DNA of 64,000 nt from Methanocellales archaeon (lineage in GTDB: Archaea > Halobacteriota > UBA148 > JAUWXC01): NCBI GenBank assembly GCA_030610945.1, contig JAUWQV010000003.1, positions 62,001-126,000 of the forward strand, given 5' to 3'. Shown in pieces: positions 47,494-56,471 of this stretch. Numbering within the stretch: the first letter of the stretch is position 1; every line of letters begins with the position of its first letter. Below the pieces are notes generated by a model. That model was not told the origin of the DNA, searched no databases, and saw only the letters and a program-made list of their open reading frames with translations. Made by a program: the position numbers and the translations under genes.

Positions 47494-47565
47494 GGGCTCG
47501 TAGATCAGTGGTAGATCGCCGTCTTCGCAAGGCGGAGGCCGTGGGTTCAAGTCCCGCCGAGTCCA
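47494..47565 (+). tRNA. tRNA-Ala (anticodon CGC)
   Basis: Acceptor GGGCTCG/CGAGTCC with A73, D-arm GATC...GATC, anticodon stem CCGTC/GGCGG with loop TTCGCAA (anticodon CGC, reads GCG), T-loop TTCAAGT. The acceptor third pair is G-T. No intron. The next gene's ATG begins only 3 nt after the discriminator base. Confidence 0.92.
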
Positions 47566-47568
47566 TTG

Positions 47569-48477
47569 ATGAAGGAAATTTTGAAGAATTCTAGCATTAT
47601 ATTCATATTCGCCGCTGTGTTTGCCCTCGTCTATCCAGACCTGGCTGGATTCCTAGAGCCGTGCCTTATCCCTGCAATTATCACTCTCATGGCGTTCTCC
47701 CTGACCGAGATCGATCTGCAGAAATTAGATGTGAAGGCAAATCTGAAGCCGATTATCATGGCCCTTTGCCTAAATTACGCATTTCTCTCCGGACTCACGC
47801 TGGCAGGAGCGTTTCTCCTACTTGAGGATACGACCCTGCTCAAAGGGTTCATTGTGATGGCCGCCACGCCGCCCGCTGTAGGAATTGTCGCGTTCAGCAC
47901 GCTATTGAAAGGAGATACAAAGCTTGCACTGATGGCAAATGCATCAATCTACATATTATCCATCTTCATAATGCCAGCTATATTAATCCTGTTCCTAGGG
48001 AATGCAATAAATCCCCTTGAGATATTGCAAATCTTATTAGGACTGATAGGATTGCCCCTAATTATTTCAAGAATAATCCCCCGAATTCCACATTATGAGC
48101 AAGTGAAAGAGGACAGGAATATAGTTATCAATCTCGGATTTTTCGTGGTGATATACGTGATTGTAGGCCTGAATCACGACGTGTTATTGAACGAGTATAG
48201 ATTATTGATACCTGTAGCTATAATAGGAATTATAAGGACATTTTTTGCATGCACAGCAGTGTTCAGTATTGGCAGAGTGCTCAATATGCCTTTGGATAGA
48301 AACATCATCTATGCCCTGTTTGGCTCATACAAAAATCTTGGCATTACTGCAACGGTTGCGCTGCTCCTTTTCGGGACGAGGGCAACCATCCCGTCAGCAG
48401 TTTGCATCCTATTTGAGGTCTTGATGTTTCCCTATTTTTCAATGCTGATAAAACGTCAGCGGTTAATCTTCTCATAA
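47569..48477 (+). CDS. BASS-family-like membrane transporter
   Basis: 302 residues with about nine to ten hydrophobic segments. AATPPAVGIVAFSTLLKGDTKLALMANASIYILS and GSYKNLGITATVALLLFG resemble the two crossover regions of bile acid:sodium symporter-like (BASS/SBF) and auxin-efflux-like carriers. The substrate is unknown. The ATG is 3 nt past tRNA-Ala, so the tRNA transcript probably continues into this gene or the mRNA starts after tRNA processing. Overlaps DUF504 convergently by 22 nt. Confidence 0.8.
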   Translation: MKEILKNSSIIFIFAAVFALVYPDLAGFLEPCLIPAIITLMAFSLTEIDLQKLDVKANLKPIIMALCLNYAFLSGLTLAGAFLLLEDTTLLKGFIVMAATPPAVGIVAFSTLLKGDTKLALMANASIYILSIFIMPAILILFLGNAINPLEILQILLGLIGLPLIISRIIPRIPHYEQVKEDRNIVINLGFFVVIYVIVGLNHDVLLNEYRLLIPVAIIGIIRTFFACTAVFSIGRVLNMPLDRNIIYALFGSYKNLGITATVALLLFGTRATIPSAVCILFEVLMFPYFSMLIKRQRLIFS

Positions 48478-48710
48478 ACTACCTTCCCCACATACGTGAT
48501 TCTAAAAATCCTGTGATATGGAATCATGGTTCCGCTGCGTAGGCTAAAAAAAGATGGGGCTATCTCTTTTATTTCATCGCCTCTAACGACTTTCATGTCG
48601 TTCGGCGCACCCCTGTGAATGTAAAACACCTCGCATTTTGATATATTAAGACCCCTCCACTTGATTTCATTTAGGATATTACGCGGATGTTTCGATGTTA
48701 TATTTGGCAT
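48456..48710 (-). CDS. DUF504 / UPF0248 family protein
   Basis: 84 residues, typical for this archaeal family related to a domain thought to recognise RNA 3' cyclic or phosphorylated ends. NILNEIKWRGLNISKCEVFYIHRGAPNDMKVVRGDEI and IPYHRIFRITYVGKVVYEK are its signatures. No ribosome-binding site precedes the ATG; with the TATATAATTAT upstream it is probably near-leaderless. A 12-bp palindrome covers the start codon. Confidence 0.9.
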   Translation of the reverse strand: MPNITSKHPRNILNEIKWRGLNISKCEVFYIHRGAPNDMKVVRGDEIKEIAPSFFSLRSGTMIPYHRIFRITYVGKVVYEKINR

Positions 48711-48736
48711 AGGTATTAGGATTATAATACCTATGC
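48707..48736. repeat. 12-bp perfect inverted repeat over the DUF504 start codon
   Basis: GCATAGGTATTA-GGATTA-TAATACCTATGC. The left arm contains the complement of the DUF504 ATG; the right arm lies toward its TATA box. It could be an operator dyad at the transcription start or an mRNA hairpin. It sits in a divergent promoter region shared with the FAD oxidoreductase gene. Confidence 0.75.
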
Positions 48737-48752
48737 AGATAATTATATATCC

Positions 48753-48814
48753 TAAGTTTTATCGTTCCGGCCCCCTATCGGCACTTTAATACGATAGAAC
48801 GCACTCTTAGAATT
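48753..48814 (+). repeat. Diverged copy of the TBP promoter and first codons
   Basis: TAAGTTTTATCGTTC and ACTCTTAGAATT, separated by 35 nt, are both present here and at 50639-50700, with the same 35-nt spacing. I count 46 of 62 identical positions. In the second copy the block covers the TBP promoter, the ATG and codons 1-8; here the ATG is ACG and the frame soon stops. This copy lies directly upstream of the oxidoreductase gene and may now be its promoter. Confidence 0.8.
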
Positions 48815-48835
48815 AAAAAAACGGAGTAGAAATAC

Positions 48836-50191
48836 GTGAAAAAATATGATGCCATAGTCGTTGGCGCAGGAGTTAGTGGACTTCTTACGGCGCTTGCACT
48901 CTCGAAGTCAGACGGCGGAAAAGACGTTTTGATACTTGAAAAAGAAGACCATATCGGCGGCGTTTGTAGGTCTTACAATGTTGATGGGTATACGGTCGAT
49001 ACCGGCCCCCACGTTATTACGCAGCTTAAAGATGGCCCGCTAAAAAAACTGATGGCGAGATATTTTGACGTTCTCCCTGTGTTTAAGCCGCACGGGAAGT
49101 ATTATGTTAAAATAAACGGCTTGACAAGGGAGTTTCCATGGACAGTAGCCGATTGGCTTCAGTTCAATGTGCTCCCTCTACGGGATAGGATATTACTTAT
49201 CCAGGCACTTTTTTCCGCATTTAGCGCCTCAGTAGTGTCACCGAAAAAGATTGCCGATGTCTCGGTGTATGATTATGTCAAAAACTATGACCTCGCTGAG
49301 AGCACGTTGAACTTTATCAATACCATTGCATACTTTTTAACCGGTGCACCTATGCATGATGTGTCGGTATTCAGGATTTTCGGCTGGAGCGACACAAAGA
49401 ACATGCAGAAAAAGGTGACCAATGTGATAAACTTCCTCTTTAGAGAGGGAGCAACGGACCAGGCATATCCAGTGGGGGGTATTGAGAGCATCGTTGACTC
49501 GATTACCAGGTCATTTCCCGAGGGAAGAGTTGACATCAAGAAAAATGCAGAGGTAAAAAGGATTCTTATAGAAAACGGTTTGGTCAAAGGAGTTTCAGAC
49601 GGCAAAAATGAGTACTATTCTGACGTAGTGATATACTCGGGATTCGTATCCGAGCTTCCCAAAATGCTTGGCAATGATGTACCACCCGAATATGCCAACA
49701 AACTCAACAACGTCACGAATATTTTATCGCTAACAGTATGGCTAGGGCTAAAGAAGAAATATTTTAAAAATGTTGGGTCAGAGATTATGATAGGCGATTT
49801 AGACAGCGTAGGTGCCTGGGCGGTTCCGGTAACCAATTACGACCAAGGCCTCGCTCCGCCTGGAAGGCAGCTGGTTGGATTTGGATTCATAGTTGATTCT
49901 ACTGACGTCGAATCTGTTAAAAAGCGAGCGATGGAATTTATCTACAGGCATTGGCCATCAATTGAAAACGACATAGAGATGGTCCACTACCAGGTTCTGG
50001 TTCCAGAGAAATCGGTAAACCAAATTAATCAGGTCGTTCCATCACACAGAACTCCGATTCAGGGGCTCTATCTGGCAGGCACCGACACATCCAAAAAGAG
50101 CATGGGAGTTACCAGAGCATCATATTCCGTAGTTGAGTGCCTCAAGACCTTGGAGGAAGATAGAGTAATACAATTAGATGCGCCTATGTGA
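48836..50191 (+). CDS. FAD-dependent oxidoreductase (phytoene desaturase / PPOX-like superfamily)
   Basis: 451 residues starting at GTG behind ACGGAG. AIVVGAGVSGLLTALALS is the FAD-binding Rossmann motif; GGVCRSYNVDGYTVDTGPH follows as in amine oxidase/carotenoid-desaturase flavoproteins. The C-terminal GLYLAGTDTSKKSMGVTRAS is the second flavin contact. Candidate substrates are prenyl chains or porphyrin-like compounds; the sequence alone does not decide. Its 3' end overlaps the opposing zinc-ribbon gene by 18 nt. Confidence 0.87.
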   Translation: MKKYDAIVVGAGVSGLLTALALSKSDGGKDVLILEKEDHIGGVCRSYNVDGYTVDTGPHVITQLKDGPLKKLMARYFDVLPVFKPHGKYYVKINGLTREFPWTVADWLQFNVLPLRDRILLIQALFSAFSASVVSPKKIADVSVYDYVKNYDLAESTLNFINTIAYFLTGAPMHDVSVFRIFGWSDTKNMQKKVTNVINFLFREGATDQAYPVGGIESIVDSITRSFPEGRVDIKKNAEVKRILIENGLVKGVSDGKNEYYSDVVIYSGFVSELPKMLGNDVPPEYANKLNNVTNILSLTVWLGLKKKYFKNVGSEIMIGDLDSVGAWAVPVTNYDQGLAPPGRQLVGFGFIVDSTDVESVKKRAMEFIYRHWPSIENDIEMVHYQVLVPEKSVNQINQVVPSHRTPIQGLYLAGTDTSKKSMGVTRASYSVVECLKTLEEDRVIQLDAPM

Positions 50192-50536
50192 AATCACGCG
50201 ACGCCCTATTACGTCCAAGTCCGTCAGCATTTTCCGCCGATGGAGCTCATCCTGTTGAGAGTATACAGCCCAGAATTCGTCCCTGTCAATGCACACCTTT
50301 CGACCTATATCCATGAGGAGTTCAACATAGGAAGCAATATCAGAAAGCTCATCATAGACATTAGTCAGATTCCGTTCATGTTTGCAATGAGGGCATTTAA
50401 CCACATGGGCAACTTTATTGTCCCCCAAATCGATGCCCTTAACAACGACCGATGGAGCGTATTCGTATACCCTGCCGCAGTTTGGACACCTCAACTCCGT
50501 GAATAATGCCTCATCGTTTATTCGTTCCATACCCAT
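50174..50536 (-). CDS. Hypothetical zinc-ribbon protein
   Basis: 120 residues, unrecognised. ELRCPNCGRVYEYAP and HVVKCPHCKHERN give a CxxC...CxxC zinc ribbon in the first half. The second half is helical and acidic (YDELSDIASYVELLMDIGRKV). ATG at 50536, with a second ATG two codons later. Divergent from TBP, 140 nt apart; convergent overlap with the oxidoreductase gene. Confidence 0.75.
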   Translation of the reverse strand: MGMERINDEALFTELRCPNCGRVYEYAPSVVVKGIDLGDNKVAHVVKCPHCKHERNLTNVYDELSDIASYVELLMDIGRKVCIDRDEFWAVYSQQDELHRRKMLTDLDVIGRRVISHRRI

Positions 50537-50638
50537 TCTTCAAATCCCCACCCGTTTAGATAAGTTTTAGATAATTTACAGAGTTGCCCGTATTAATATT
50601 TATCGCCTTGTATTTTGTCATTTAACGCATAAAATCCA

Positions 50639-50653
50639 TAAGTTTTATCGTTC
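50639..50653 (+). promoter_or_regulatory. Probable TBP gene promoter element
   Basis: TAAGTTTTATCGTTC, centred about 31 nt before the TBP ATG, is the part best kept between this promoter and the diverged copy at 48753-48767. It may hold the TATA box (GTTTTATC), placing the transcript start a few bases before the ATG. Confidence 0.45.
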
Positions 50654-50676
50654 TTGCCTTATATTGAGTTTCTAAT

Positions 50677-51228
50677 ATGACAGAATCAACTCTTAGAATT
50701 GAAAACGTAGTTGCATCCACTCAGCTTGCAGATGAATTCGACTTAGAAAAAATCAATCAGAAACTGGAAAACACTGAGTACGACAAGGGGAAGTTCCCAG
50801 GGCTGGTCTACAGAGTCAAACAACCAAAGGCAGCATTTCTAATATTTAAGTCTGGCAAGGTAAACTGCACCGGAGCAAAGAGAATTGATGACGTGAAAAA
50901 AGCCACCGAAAATCTAACAGTAAAACTGCGCCAGATGGGTGTTGTAATCAAGGAGCCGCGCAATATCGTGGTGCAAAACATCGTCGCGTCCGCGGATTTG
51001 GGCAGGGAGCTAAACCTGAACGCAATAGCCATCGGACTGGGGCTGGAGAATGTGGAATACGAGCCGGAAGTATTTCCCGGATTGGTGTATAGGATTGCAG
51101 ACCCCAAGGTCGTTGTGCTCATATTCAGCTCTGGAAAACTCGTAATCACGGGAAGCAAGACACCAGAAGACTGCGAGAGAGGCGTGGAAGTCGTACGGCA
51201 TCAATTAGAGAATCTGGGGTTGTTGTAG
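50677..51228 (+). CDS. tbp: TATA-box-binding protein
   Basis: Basal transcription factor that recognises archaeal promoters. 183 residues made of two direct repeats: [29 protein letters not shown] and [29 protein letters not shown], each with the DNA-bending saddle. Length is normal. Monocistronic; its 5' region has a diverged copy 1.9 kb upstream. Confidence 0.98.
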   Translation: MTESTLRIENVVASTQLADEFDLEKINQKLENTEYDKGKFPGLVYRVKQPKAAFLIFKSGKVNCTGAKRIDDVKKATENLTVKLRQMGVVIKEPRNIVVQNIVASADLGRELNLNAIAIGLGLENVEYEPEVFPGLVYRIADPKVVVLIFSSGKLVITGSKTPEDCERGVEVVRHQLENLGLL

Positions 51229-51249
51229 CCGGCGCACCTATGAGATTCC

Positions 51250-52269
51250 TCAGACGAACTCTGCGTCGCTGTTCATTGCTTTACCCAGAATGCGCCCGTC
51301 GTATGCATTGATTTTGATGGATCGTGCCAACCCCTTCATTGTCCACACTGGGAGATATATTAGGTTCAATTCGATGGTTATATCGTTTGGATTAGGTTTA
51401 AAGGGCTTGTTTTCAAAGATAAGTGCTTCACCGACAACCTCGTTGACCTTGACGTACTTTGTATGCTCTTTTACGATTTCCTTGAGAGCGATGCGCTTTG
51501 CCTCCTCCCTAAGTATCGTCGAATCTATGACCTCATAATTCCCATCTGGAATTTGCGCTTTGTCCTGCGCCGCGTATTGCGCAAACGTGTTCTCGCCGTT
51601 AAGCGCATTAACAAGGCCATCCCCATCACCATAGAGGGCCATCGTTTTCGATTTATACTGCTTACTCTGGTCAAAGCGATAGCGATACTGCCAGAATGGC
51701 ACGAACCTGAGTATCACATGCTCGATTCTGCCAACGTTGTCTCCTGCAATCTGCATGGCATTTTGCTTTGAGATATTGACGGGTAGTGAGCGCAACTGCA
51801 AGCTAAGGCCAGTGGAATCGCCAGTAGAATCATAAGTCCTCTCCACCGCCCCAGTGCTGTCGGCGCCAAGCGCAAAGAAATCTGATACGAGGCTTGGTGC
51901 CTCCGGCGCGCTCAGCCCCATGTTGGGCACATTTCCCTCTGCCTTGGACAGGAATGCCCTGCCAATTTGCACCTCCAGTTCACCCTTGTCCCACAGGGAA
52001 ATTCCGTTCTGCTCTGCAAAACTCTGTGTTTCTGGAGAGAATGATGCAGTTGTAATAAGCAAACCACGCCCCCCTTTGGCTCTGACCATTTCCTCCATGC
52101 GTTTTACGTCATAGTAGCTGCCGTCCCGGCTGAACATGATTAACATCTTTTCTGTACCCTTCTGCGCGACGAGCATGTTATCCCCGGTTCTAAAATCATA
52201 AGAAGTGTTAACATCATACTCATACGCAGTAAAAAGATCCTTTAACAAATCATACATTGCGCTATTCAT
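51250..52269 (-). CDS. Conserved hypothetical protein with Mrr/restriction-endonuclease-like N-terminus
   Basis: 339 residues from the ATG at 52269 (52275 is an alternative; the track's 52293 lies inside the upstream gene). Residues 1-110 (MYDLLKDLFTAYEYDVNTSYDF; DNMLVAQKGTEKMLIMF; GGRGLLITTASFSPETQSFAEQNGISLWD) resemble a PD-(D/E)XK Mrr-type domain, though the catalytic signature is not clear. The rest (PFWQYRYRFDQSK; IYLPVWTMKGLARSIKINAYDGRILG) is a repeated W/Y-rich domain. Operon with the RecJ-like gene suggests a DNA role, unproven. Confidence 0.72.
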   Translation of the reverse strand: MNSAMYDLLKDLFTAYEYDVNTSYDFRTGDNMLVAQKGTEKMLIMFSRDGSYYDVKRMEEMVRAKGGRGLLITTASFSPETQSFAEQNGISLWDKGELEVQIGRAFLSKAEGNVPNMGLSAPEAPSLVSDFFALGADSTGAVERTYDSTGDSTGLSLQLRSLPVNISKQNAMQIAGDNVGRIEHVILRFVPFWQYRYRFDQSKQYKSKTMALYGDGDGLVNALNGENTFAQYAAQDKAQIPDGNYEVIDSTILREEAKRIALKEIVKEHTKYVKVNEVVGEALIFENKPFKPNPNDITIELNLIYLPVWTMKGLARSIKINAYDGRILGKAMNSDAEFV

Positions 52270-53644
52270 ACCCATCTCCCAACTGTAACCCAATTTTCTC
52301 GTTCAATATACTTATAAACTTCTCTTCTGCCCCTCTGGGAATCGTCGCTCCGGCTGCAATATCGTGCCCACCGCCACTTCCATCAACCTGCTCAGCAGAT
52401 TCCCTGAGCGCAACCGCCAGATTTAGCCCCCGCCTAACCAAGCCCTGTGTCCCCCTTGCTGAGACCTTTATGCCATCCTCGGCGTCGGCAAGCGCGATCA
52501 TTGGCAATTTTCTATTGACGCCTTTTATGCTGGCACTCATCCCGGCAACGATGCCTACAATCGTGTCCTGTATGTTGTCCCTCGCGTGGAAGTATTGCAG
52601 ATTCTCCAGCGTTGTCACGCCTTCTTCCCTGACAAAATTCAGGCCATTTGAAAGATTGCGCCTGTGCTGCATCTGCAGATTGTGTGCGAATGCATATGCA
52701 TCAGCCCTGTCCCCCATGCACACTGCCAATCCAATCTCTGCGTGACCATAACGTGCCGTGGCATTCAAGAGCGTGGAGTATTCTGATGCGTCCCTCAGCT
52801 CAGTCCCCTCTTCCTCTTTCAGCAACGTATATACCTCGCCCACCAGGCGTTCAACCTTATATGGCGGTATGCCCGACGCCATGCACAATCGCATTAGACC
52901 TGAAACGACCTGCTGCTTTTCATCTTTGCGCAGGTCAATCCATCTGCGCCAGTCATTCTCCTTCAAGTTGATGCCTAAATCGTAAAGGAATCTCAGGCAC
53001 CCCTCTTTATCGCCCGTAATTCCCCGTATATATGGATCTGAGCAGTACTCCAGCAACTTGTGAATTGGCCTGGTCTGGCGACCGAATAACCTGATGTCGG
53101 GCTCAAAGGATAAAACACCAGCTTCAACGCCTTCTTCTAAAATTTGGCGATTTATGCCAATTAATCGCCCTTCACGTGAGTCCTGCAGGTCTCCAATTGC
53201 GCCTACGACCGCTAAACCCGCTAAATCCCGATTAGAGCCCATTGCTCGCCCTATCAGGTAGGTCGCCCCAGAGCCGCTCAACTCGTTGGCGCCGTTGATG
53301 CCGAAAAGGTGGGGATTGAGATGGTATTCTCCTTCTCCAGACGGCTGGTGATGGTCAGCGATAACAGCATTTATACCGAGCGCGTTAATCGGGTCTGTCA
53401 TCGCAGAGCCAAGGTCTGTAAAGATGACGAGTTGCTTGCCCATATCTGCGATTTCATTTAGCGCCGCTGAATCAAGCTGCTTTAAAAATCGCACTTCATA
53501 ATCCATGCCCTCTCGCTCAAGCGTTTTACACATGATGGCTGCAGATGTTACTCCATCGGCATCGATATGCGAGATTACGAGAGCTTCATTATGTTCCTTG
53601 ATATATCTGGCGCATTCGCCTGCTTTCTCGGATAATGGGTGCAT
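52262..53644 (-). CDS. RecJ-like DHH-family phosphoesterase
   Basis: 460 residues from the ATG at 53644 (MHPLSEKAGECARYI). LVISHIDADGVTSAAIM and VIADHHQPSGEGEYH hold the DHH metal ligands; GSGGGHDIAAGATIPRG is the DHHA1 motif. Archaeal RecJ-like proteins act as single-strand nucleases, some with GINS at the replication fork, others on RNA. The 3' end overlaps the next gene. Divergent from argC with a short shared promoter region. Confidence 0.93.
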   Translation of the reverse strand: MHPLSEKAGECARYIKEHNEALVISHIDADGVTSAAIMCKTLEREGMDYEVRFLKQLDSAALNEIADMGKQLVIFTDLGSAMTDPINALGINAVIADHHQPSGEGEYHLNPHLFGINGANELSGSGATYLIGRAMGSNRDLAGLAVVGAIGDLQDSREGRLIGINRQILEEGVEAGVLSFEPDIRLFGRQTRPIHKLLEYCSDPYIRGITGDKEGCLRFLYDLGINLKENDWRRWIDLRKDEKQQVVSGLMRLCMASGIPPYKVERLVGEVYTLLKEEEGTELRDASEYSTLLNATARYGHAEIGLAVCMGDRADAYAFAHNLQMQHRRNLSNGLNFVREEGVTTLENLQYFHARDNIQDTIVGIVAGMSASIKGVNRKLPMIALADAEDGIKVSARGTQGLVRRGLNLAVALRESAEQVDGSGGGHDIAAGATIPRGAEEKFISILNEKIGLQLGDGYE

Positions 53645-53700
53645 TACGACAATATTTATCGAAATGTACAATAAGCTTTGCTACTAAAAACGAAACATCT

Positions 53701-53708
53701 TTTATACA
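53701..53708 (+). promoter_or_regulatory. TATA box of argC (leaderless transcript)
   Basis: TTTATACA lies 25 nt upstream of the argC ATG at 53730. With archaeal spacing, transcription would begin at the start codon. This supports 53730 rather than the track start 53721. Confidence 0.55.
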
Positions 53709-53729
53709 CCTGATGTAGTAGTGATATAT

Positions 53730-54737
53730 ATGAAAGTCGGAATCATCGGGGGGTCTGGTTACACCGGCGGAGAGCTGCTCCGCCTCTTGGTAAATCATCC
53801 TGATGCTGAAATATCTGCAGTAACCTCCAGGACTTTCAAGGGCAAACCCATTAGCGTAGTGCATCCGCATCTATCAAAAATATTGGACATGCACTTCGAG
53901 GATATTTCTGCTGGCGAGGTTGCGAAGCATTCAGATATCGTATTCATGGCTGTGCCGCATAAGGCTGCGATGGAACATGTTCCTGAGCTGCTGGCACAGG
54001 GCACGAAAGTCGTTGATTTGAGCGCAGATTACAGGCTAGATTACGACATCTATGAAGCTGTATATGGAGTAACCCATACCGACAGGGGCAGGAAGGCGGC
54101 ATACGGCCTGCCGGAGTTGCATAGGGCAGAGATCAAACGCGCAAATCTGGTCGCCAACCCCGGTTGTTACCCTACGGGTGCCATTCTGGCTGCCGCCCCA
54201 TTGGTGAAAGCAGGGAAAGCGAGCAGAATCGTGTTTGACTCCAAGACAGGTATCTCTGGCGCAGGCATGATACCTTCTGAGGTGACGCATTACCCAAATA
54301 TTGCAGAGAATATCGTGCCGTACCAGATAACCAAACACAGGCACCTGCCGGAGATACTGCAAGAGTTGACGAGATTGAATAAGTGCAAAATCCATTTCAC
54401 GCCGCATGTAATTCCTGCCATCAGGGGCATCCTGACCACAGCTCACATATTTATAAAGAGTAAGATGTCCAGAGAAGAGGTCGTGGAACTATACCAGAAA
54501 ATGTACGCAGACGAAACTTTTGTTCGAATTTTAGATGGGGTGCCGTCGCTGAGCGCTGTCAGAGGCTCTAACTTCTGTGATATCGGCTGTTTTGAGGTAG
54601 AAGGAGATAGAGTCATAGTCATCTCAGCAATTGATAACATGGTAAAGGGCGCCTCCGGCCAGGCAACCCAGAACATGAACATCATGTTCGGCTTGGATGA
54701 AAAGGCCGGACTGTGGATGCCCGGTGTTGCGCCATAG
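53730..54737 (+). CDS. argC: N-acetyl-gamma-glutamyl-phosphate reductase
   Basis: Third step of arginine synthesis, NADPH-dependent. 335 residues. VGIIGGSGYTGGELLRLL is the nucleotide-binding loop; NPGCYPTGAILAAAPL carries the catalytic Cys; the histidine lies in YQITKHRHLPEIL. Head of argC-CBS-argJ, with argB 2.2 kb further. Confidence 0.97.
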   Translation: MKVGIIGGSGYTGGELLRLLVNHPDAEISAVTSRTFKGKPISVVHPHLSKILDMHFEDISAGEVAKHSDIVFMAVPHKAAMEHVPELLAQGTKVVDLSADYRLDYDIYEAVYGVTHTDRGRKAAYGLPELHRAEIKRANLVANPGCYPTGAILAAAPLVKAGKASRIVFDSKTGISGAGMIPSEVTHYPNIAENIVPYQITKHRHLPEILQELTRLNKCKIHFTPHVIPAIRGILTTAHIFIKSKMSREEVVELYQKMYADETFVRILDGVPSLSAVRGSNFCDIGCFEVEGDRVIVISAIDNMVKGASGQATQNMNIMFGLDEKAGLWMPGVAP

Positions 54738-54745
54738 GTGAAAAC

Positions 54746-55216
54746 ATGAAAGTTAGAGATATAATGAAGAAAAAGGTAATCACGTGCGACCCCGGTGATA
54801 TCATCAGTGATGTGACAAAAAAGCTCAGAAAGCACAATATTAGCGGCATGCCTGTAGTTGAGAGTAAAAAGGTGGTCGGCATCATATCTGAAAGTGATGT
54901 CCTCAGGTTGCTGCGCACCCCGGAATATTCCGAAGAGCTCTGGCTGCCTAGTCCACTGGAATTCATTGAAGTGCCGATACGCGAGTTGGTGGAATGGATC
55001 GAGACAAAAAAGGCGCTGGAAAAGATAGGCAACAAGCCAGTCGCAATGGTCATGACACAGCGCATATATGCCGTTTCACCAGAGGATAGCGTTGAAAAGG
55101 CGGCGGAACTCATGACTAAATATCACATCAACCGCCTCCCAGTTGTGGAAGATGACAAACTCGTTGGCCTCGTTACCAGAGGGGACATCATCGCCGGGCT
55201 GGTGGGCAGAAGATGA
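54746..55216 (+). CDS. Two-CBS-domain protein
   Basis: 156 residues from the ATG at 54746 (MKVRDIMKKKVITCDPGD). Two CBS motifs: NISGMPVVESKKVVGIISESD and HINRLPVVEDDKLVGLVTRGDI. CBS pairs bind adenine nucleotides such as AMP, ATP or SAM and usually act as sensors. No other domain is present. It is enclosed by argC and argJ and overlaps the argJ start by 4 nt, so a regulatory role in arginine synthesis is possible but not shown. Confidence 0.92.
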   Translation: MKVRDIMKKKVITCDPGDIISDVTKKLRKHNISGMPVVESKKVVGIISESDVLRLLRTPEYSEELWLPSPLEFIEVPIRELVEWIETKKALEKIGNKPVAMVMTQRIYAVSPEDSVEKAAELMTKYHINRLPVVEDDKLVGLVTRGDIIAGLVGRR

Positions 55217-56373
55217 GGATTATTGAGGGCGGCGTATGCGCGGTTCCAGGGGTGAAGGCATACGGAATAAAAGAGGGTAAGCAGGGTCTTGCAATTATAA
55301 CGGGAAAGGGCGATGCTGTCGGCGTGTTTACCCAGAATAAGATAAGGGCTGCCCCTGTCATCGTCACGAGCAGGCACACGCCAGGTGTCATGAATGCGAT
55401 TATCGCCTATAGCGGACGTGCAAACGCGTTCACCGGCAAGAAGGGCATTGAAGATGCGGAAAAGATGGCTTCTTTGGCTGCCAGTGCGTTAGGCGTTGCC
55501 CCTGAATCCATAGGGGTTGCATCTACGGGCATCATCGGATGTCCGGTCGATATGGATTGGATTGGAAGTCATGTGGGAGAAGTGATTGATGGGTTGACTT
55601 CGGAGCCTTCTGGAAGTGATGCGGCGGCAAGGGCAATCATGACGACTGATACCGCACTGAAGCAGATTGCAGTTGAGGTTGAGGGCGTTAGGATTGGCGC
55701 CATTGCCAAGGGCTCCGGCATGATAGAGCCGAACATGGCAACGATGCTGGCATTCATTTACACGGATGCCGAGTTGCCTCCTGAATCGCTCCACAAATGC
55801 CTGAAAGCAGCAGTTGATAAGAGTTTTAACATGCTTGTCGTGGACGGTGACACGAGCACCAACGACATGGTTCTGCTCACCGCGACAGGTGAAAAGAGGA
55901 TAGCCGAGGATAGATTCCAGGATGGGCTGGATTTCGTGTGCACCGAACTCGCTAAGATGATCGCAAGGGACGGCGAGGGTGCAACCAAATTCATCGAGGT
56001 CCGCATCACGGGCGCACGATCAGAAGATGATGCGAAAAAGGCGGCAAAGGCAGTTGTGCGGTCACCATTGGTGAAGACCGCTGTCTTTGGCGAAGACCCA
56101 AACTGGGGCAGAGTTGTAGCCGCCATAGGGCGCTCTGGCGCGGATGTTAATGCGGATAAAATCACGCTTGTGCTCTCGAACGATGGCAATGTCGTGGCGC
56201 TGGTCAAGGAAGGAAATATCGTCGAAGGGGTGCTTGCCCAGGCAAAAATGCTCATGGCGAAGGACGTTGTTATTATTAGCGCAGATTTGGGGCTTGGGAA
56301 CGGAGAGGCGCGTGCATGGGGCTGTGACCTTACCTGTGATTATGTCAGGATTAATGCAAAGTATATGACGTGA
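55213..56373 (+). CDS. argJ: Glutamate N-acetyltransferase / amino-acid acetyltransferase
   Basis: Moves the acetyl group from N-acetylornithine to glutamate, making ornithine. 386 residues. The self-cleavage site is MATMLAF, with the Thr that becomes the N-terminal nucleophile. VDGDTSTNDMVLLTATG, ARDGEGATKFIEV and GEDPNWGRVVAAIGRSG are family signatures. Whether it also uses acetyl-CoA cannot be told. No argA-type gene is in the window. Confidence 0.97.
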   Translation: MRIIEGGVCAVPGVKAYGIKEGKQGLAIITGKGDAVGVFTQNKIRAAPVIVTSRHTPGVMNAIIAYSGRANAFTGKKGIEDAEKMASLAASALGVAPESIGVASTGIIGCPVDMDWIGSHVGEVIDGLTSEPSGSDAAARAIMTTDTALKQIAVEVEGVRIGAIAKGSGMIEPNMATMLAFIYTDAELPPESLHKCLKAAVDKSFNMLVVDGDTSTNDMVLLTATGEKRIAEDRFQDGLDFVCTELAKMIARDGEGATKFIEVRITGARSEDDAKKAAKAVVRSPLVKTAVFGEDPNWGRVVAAIGRSGADVNADKITLVLSNDGNVVALVKEGNIVEGVLAQAKMLMAKDVVIISADLGLGNGEARAWGCDLTCDYVRINAKYMT

Positions 56374-56471
56374 GAAGGAATGATATCTCTTAATTTTAAT
56401 ATTGCATGAAACTTAAAAGCTTTGACGCCCATGAAAAGCCCTCCGGGCACCTATACTCAAAATAAAAAATA

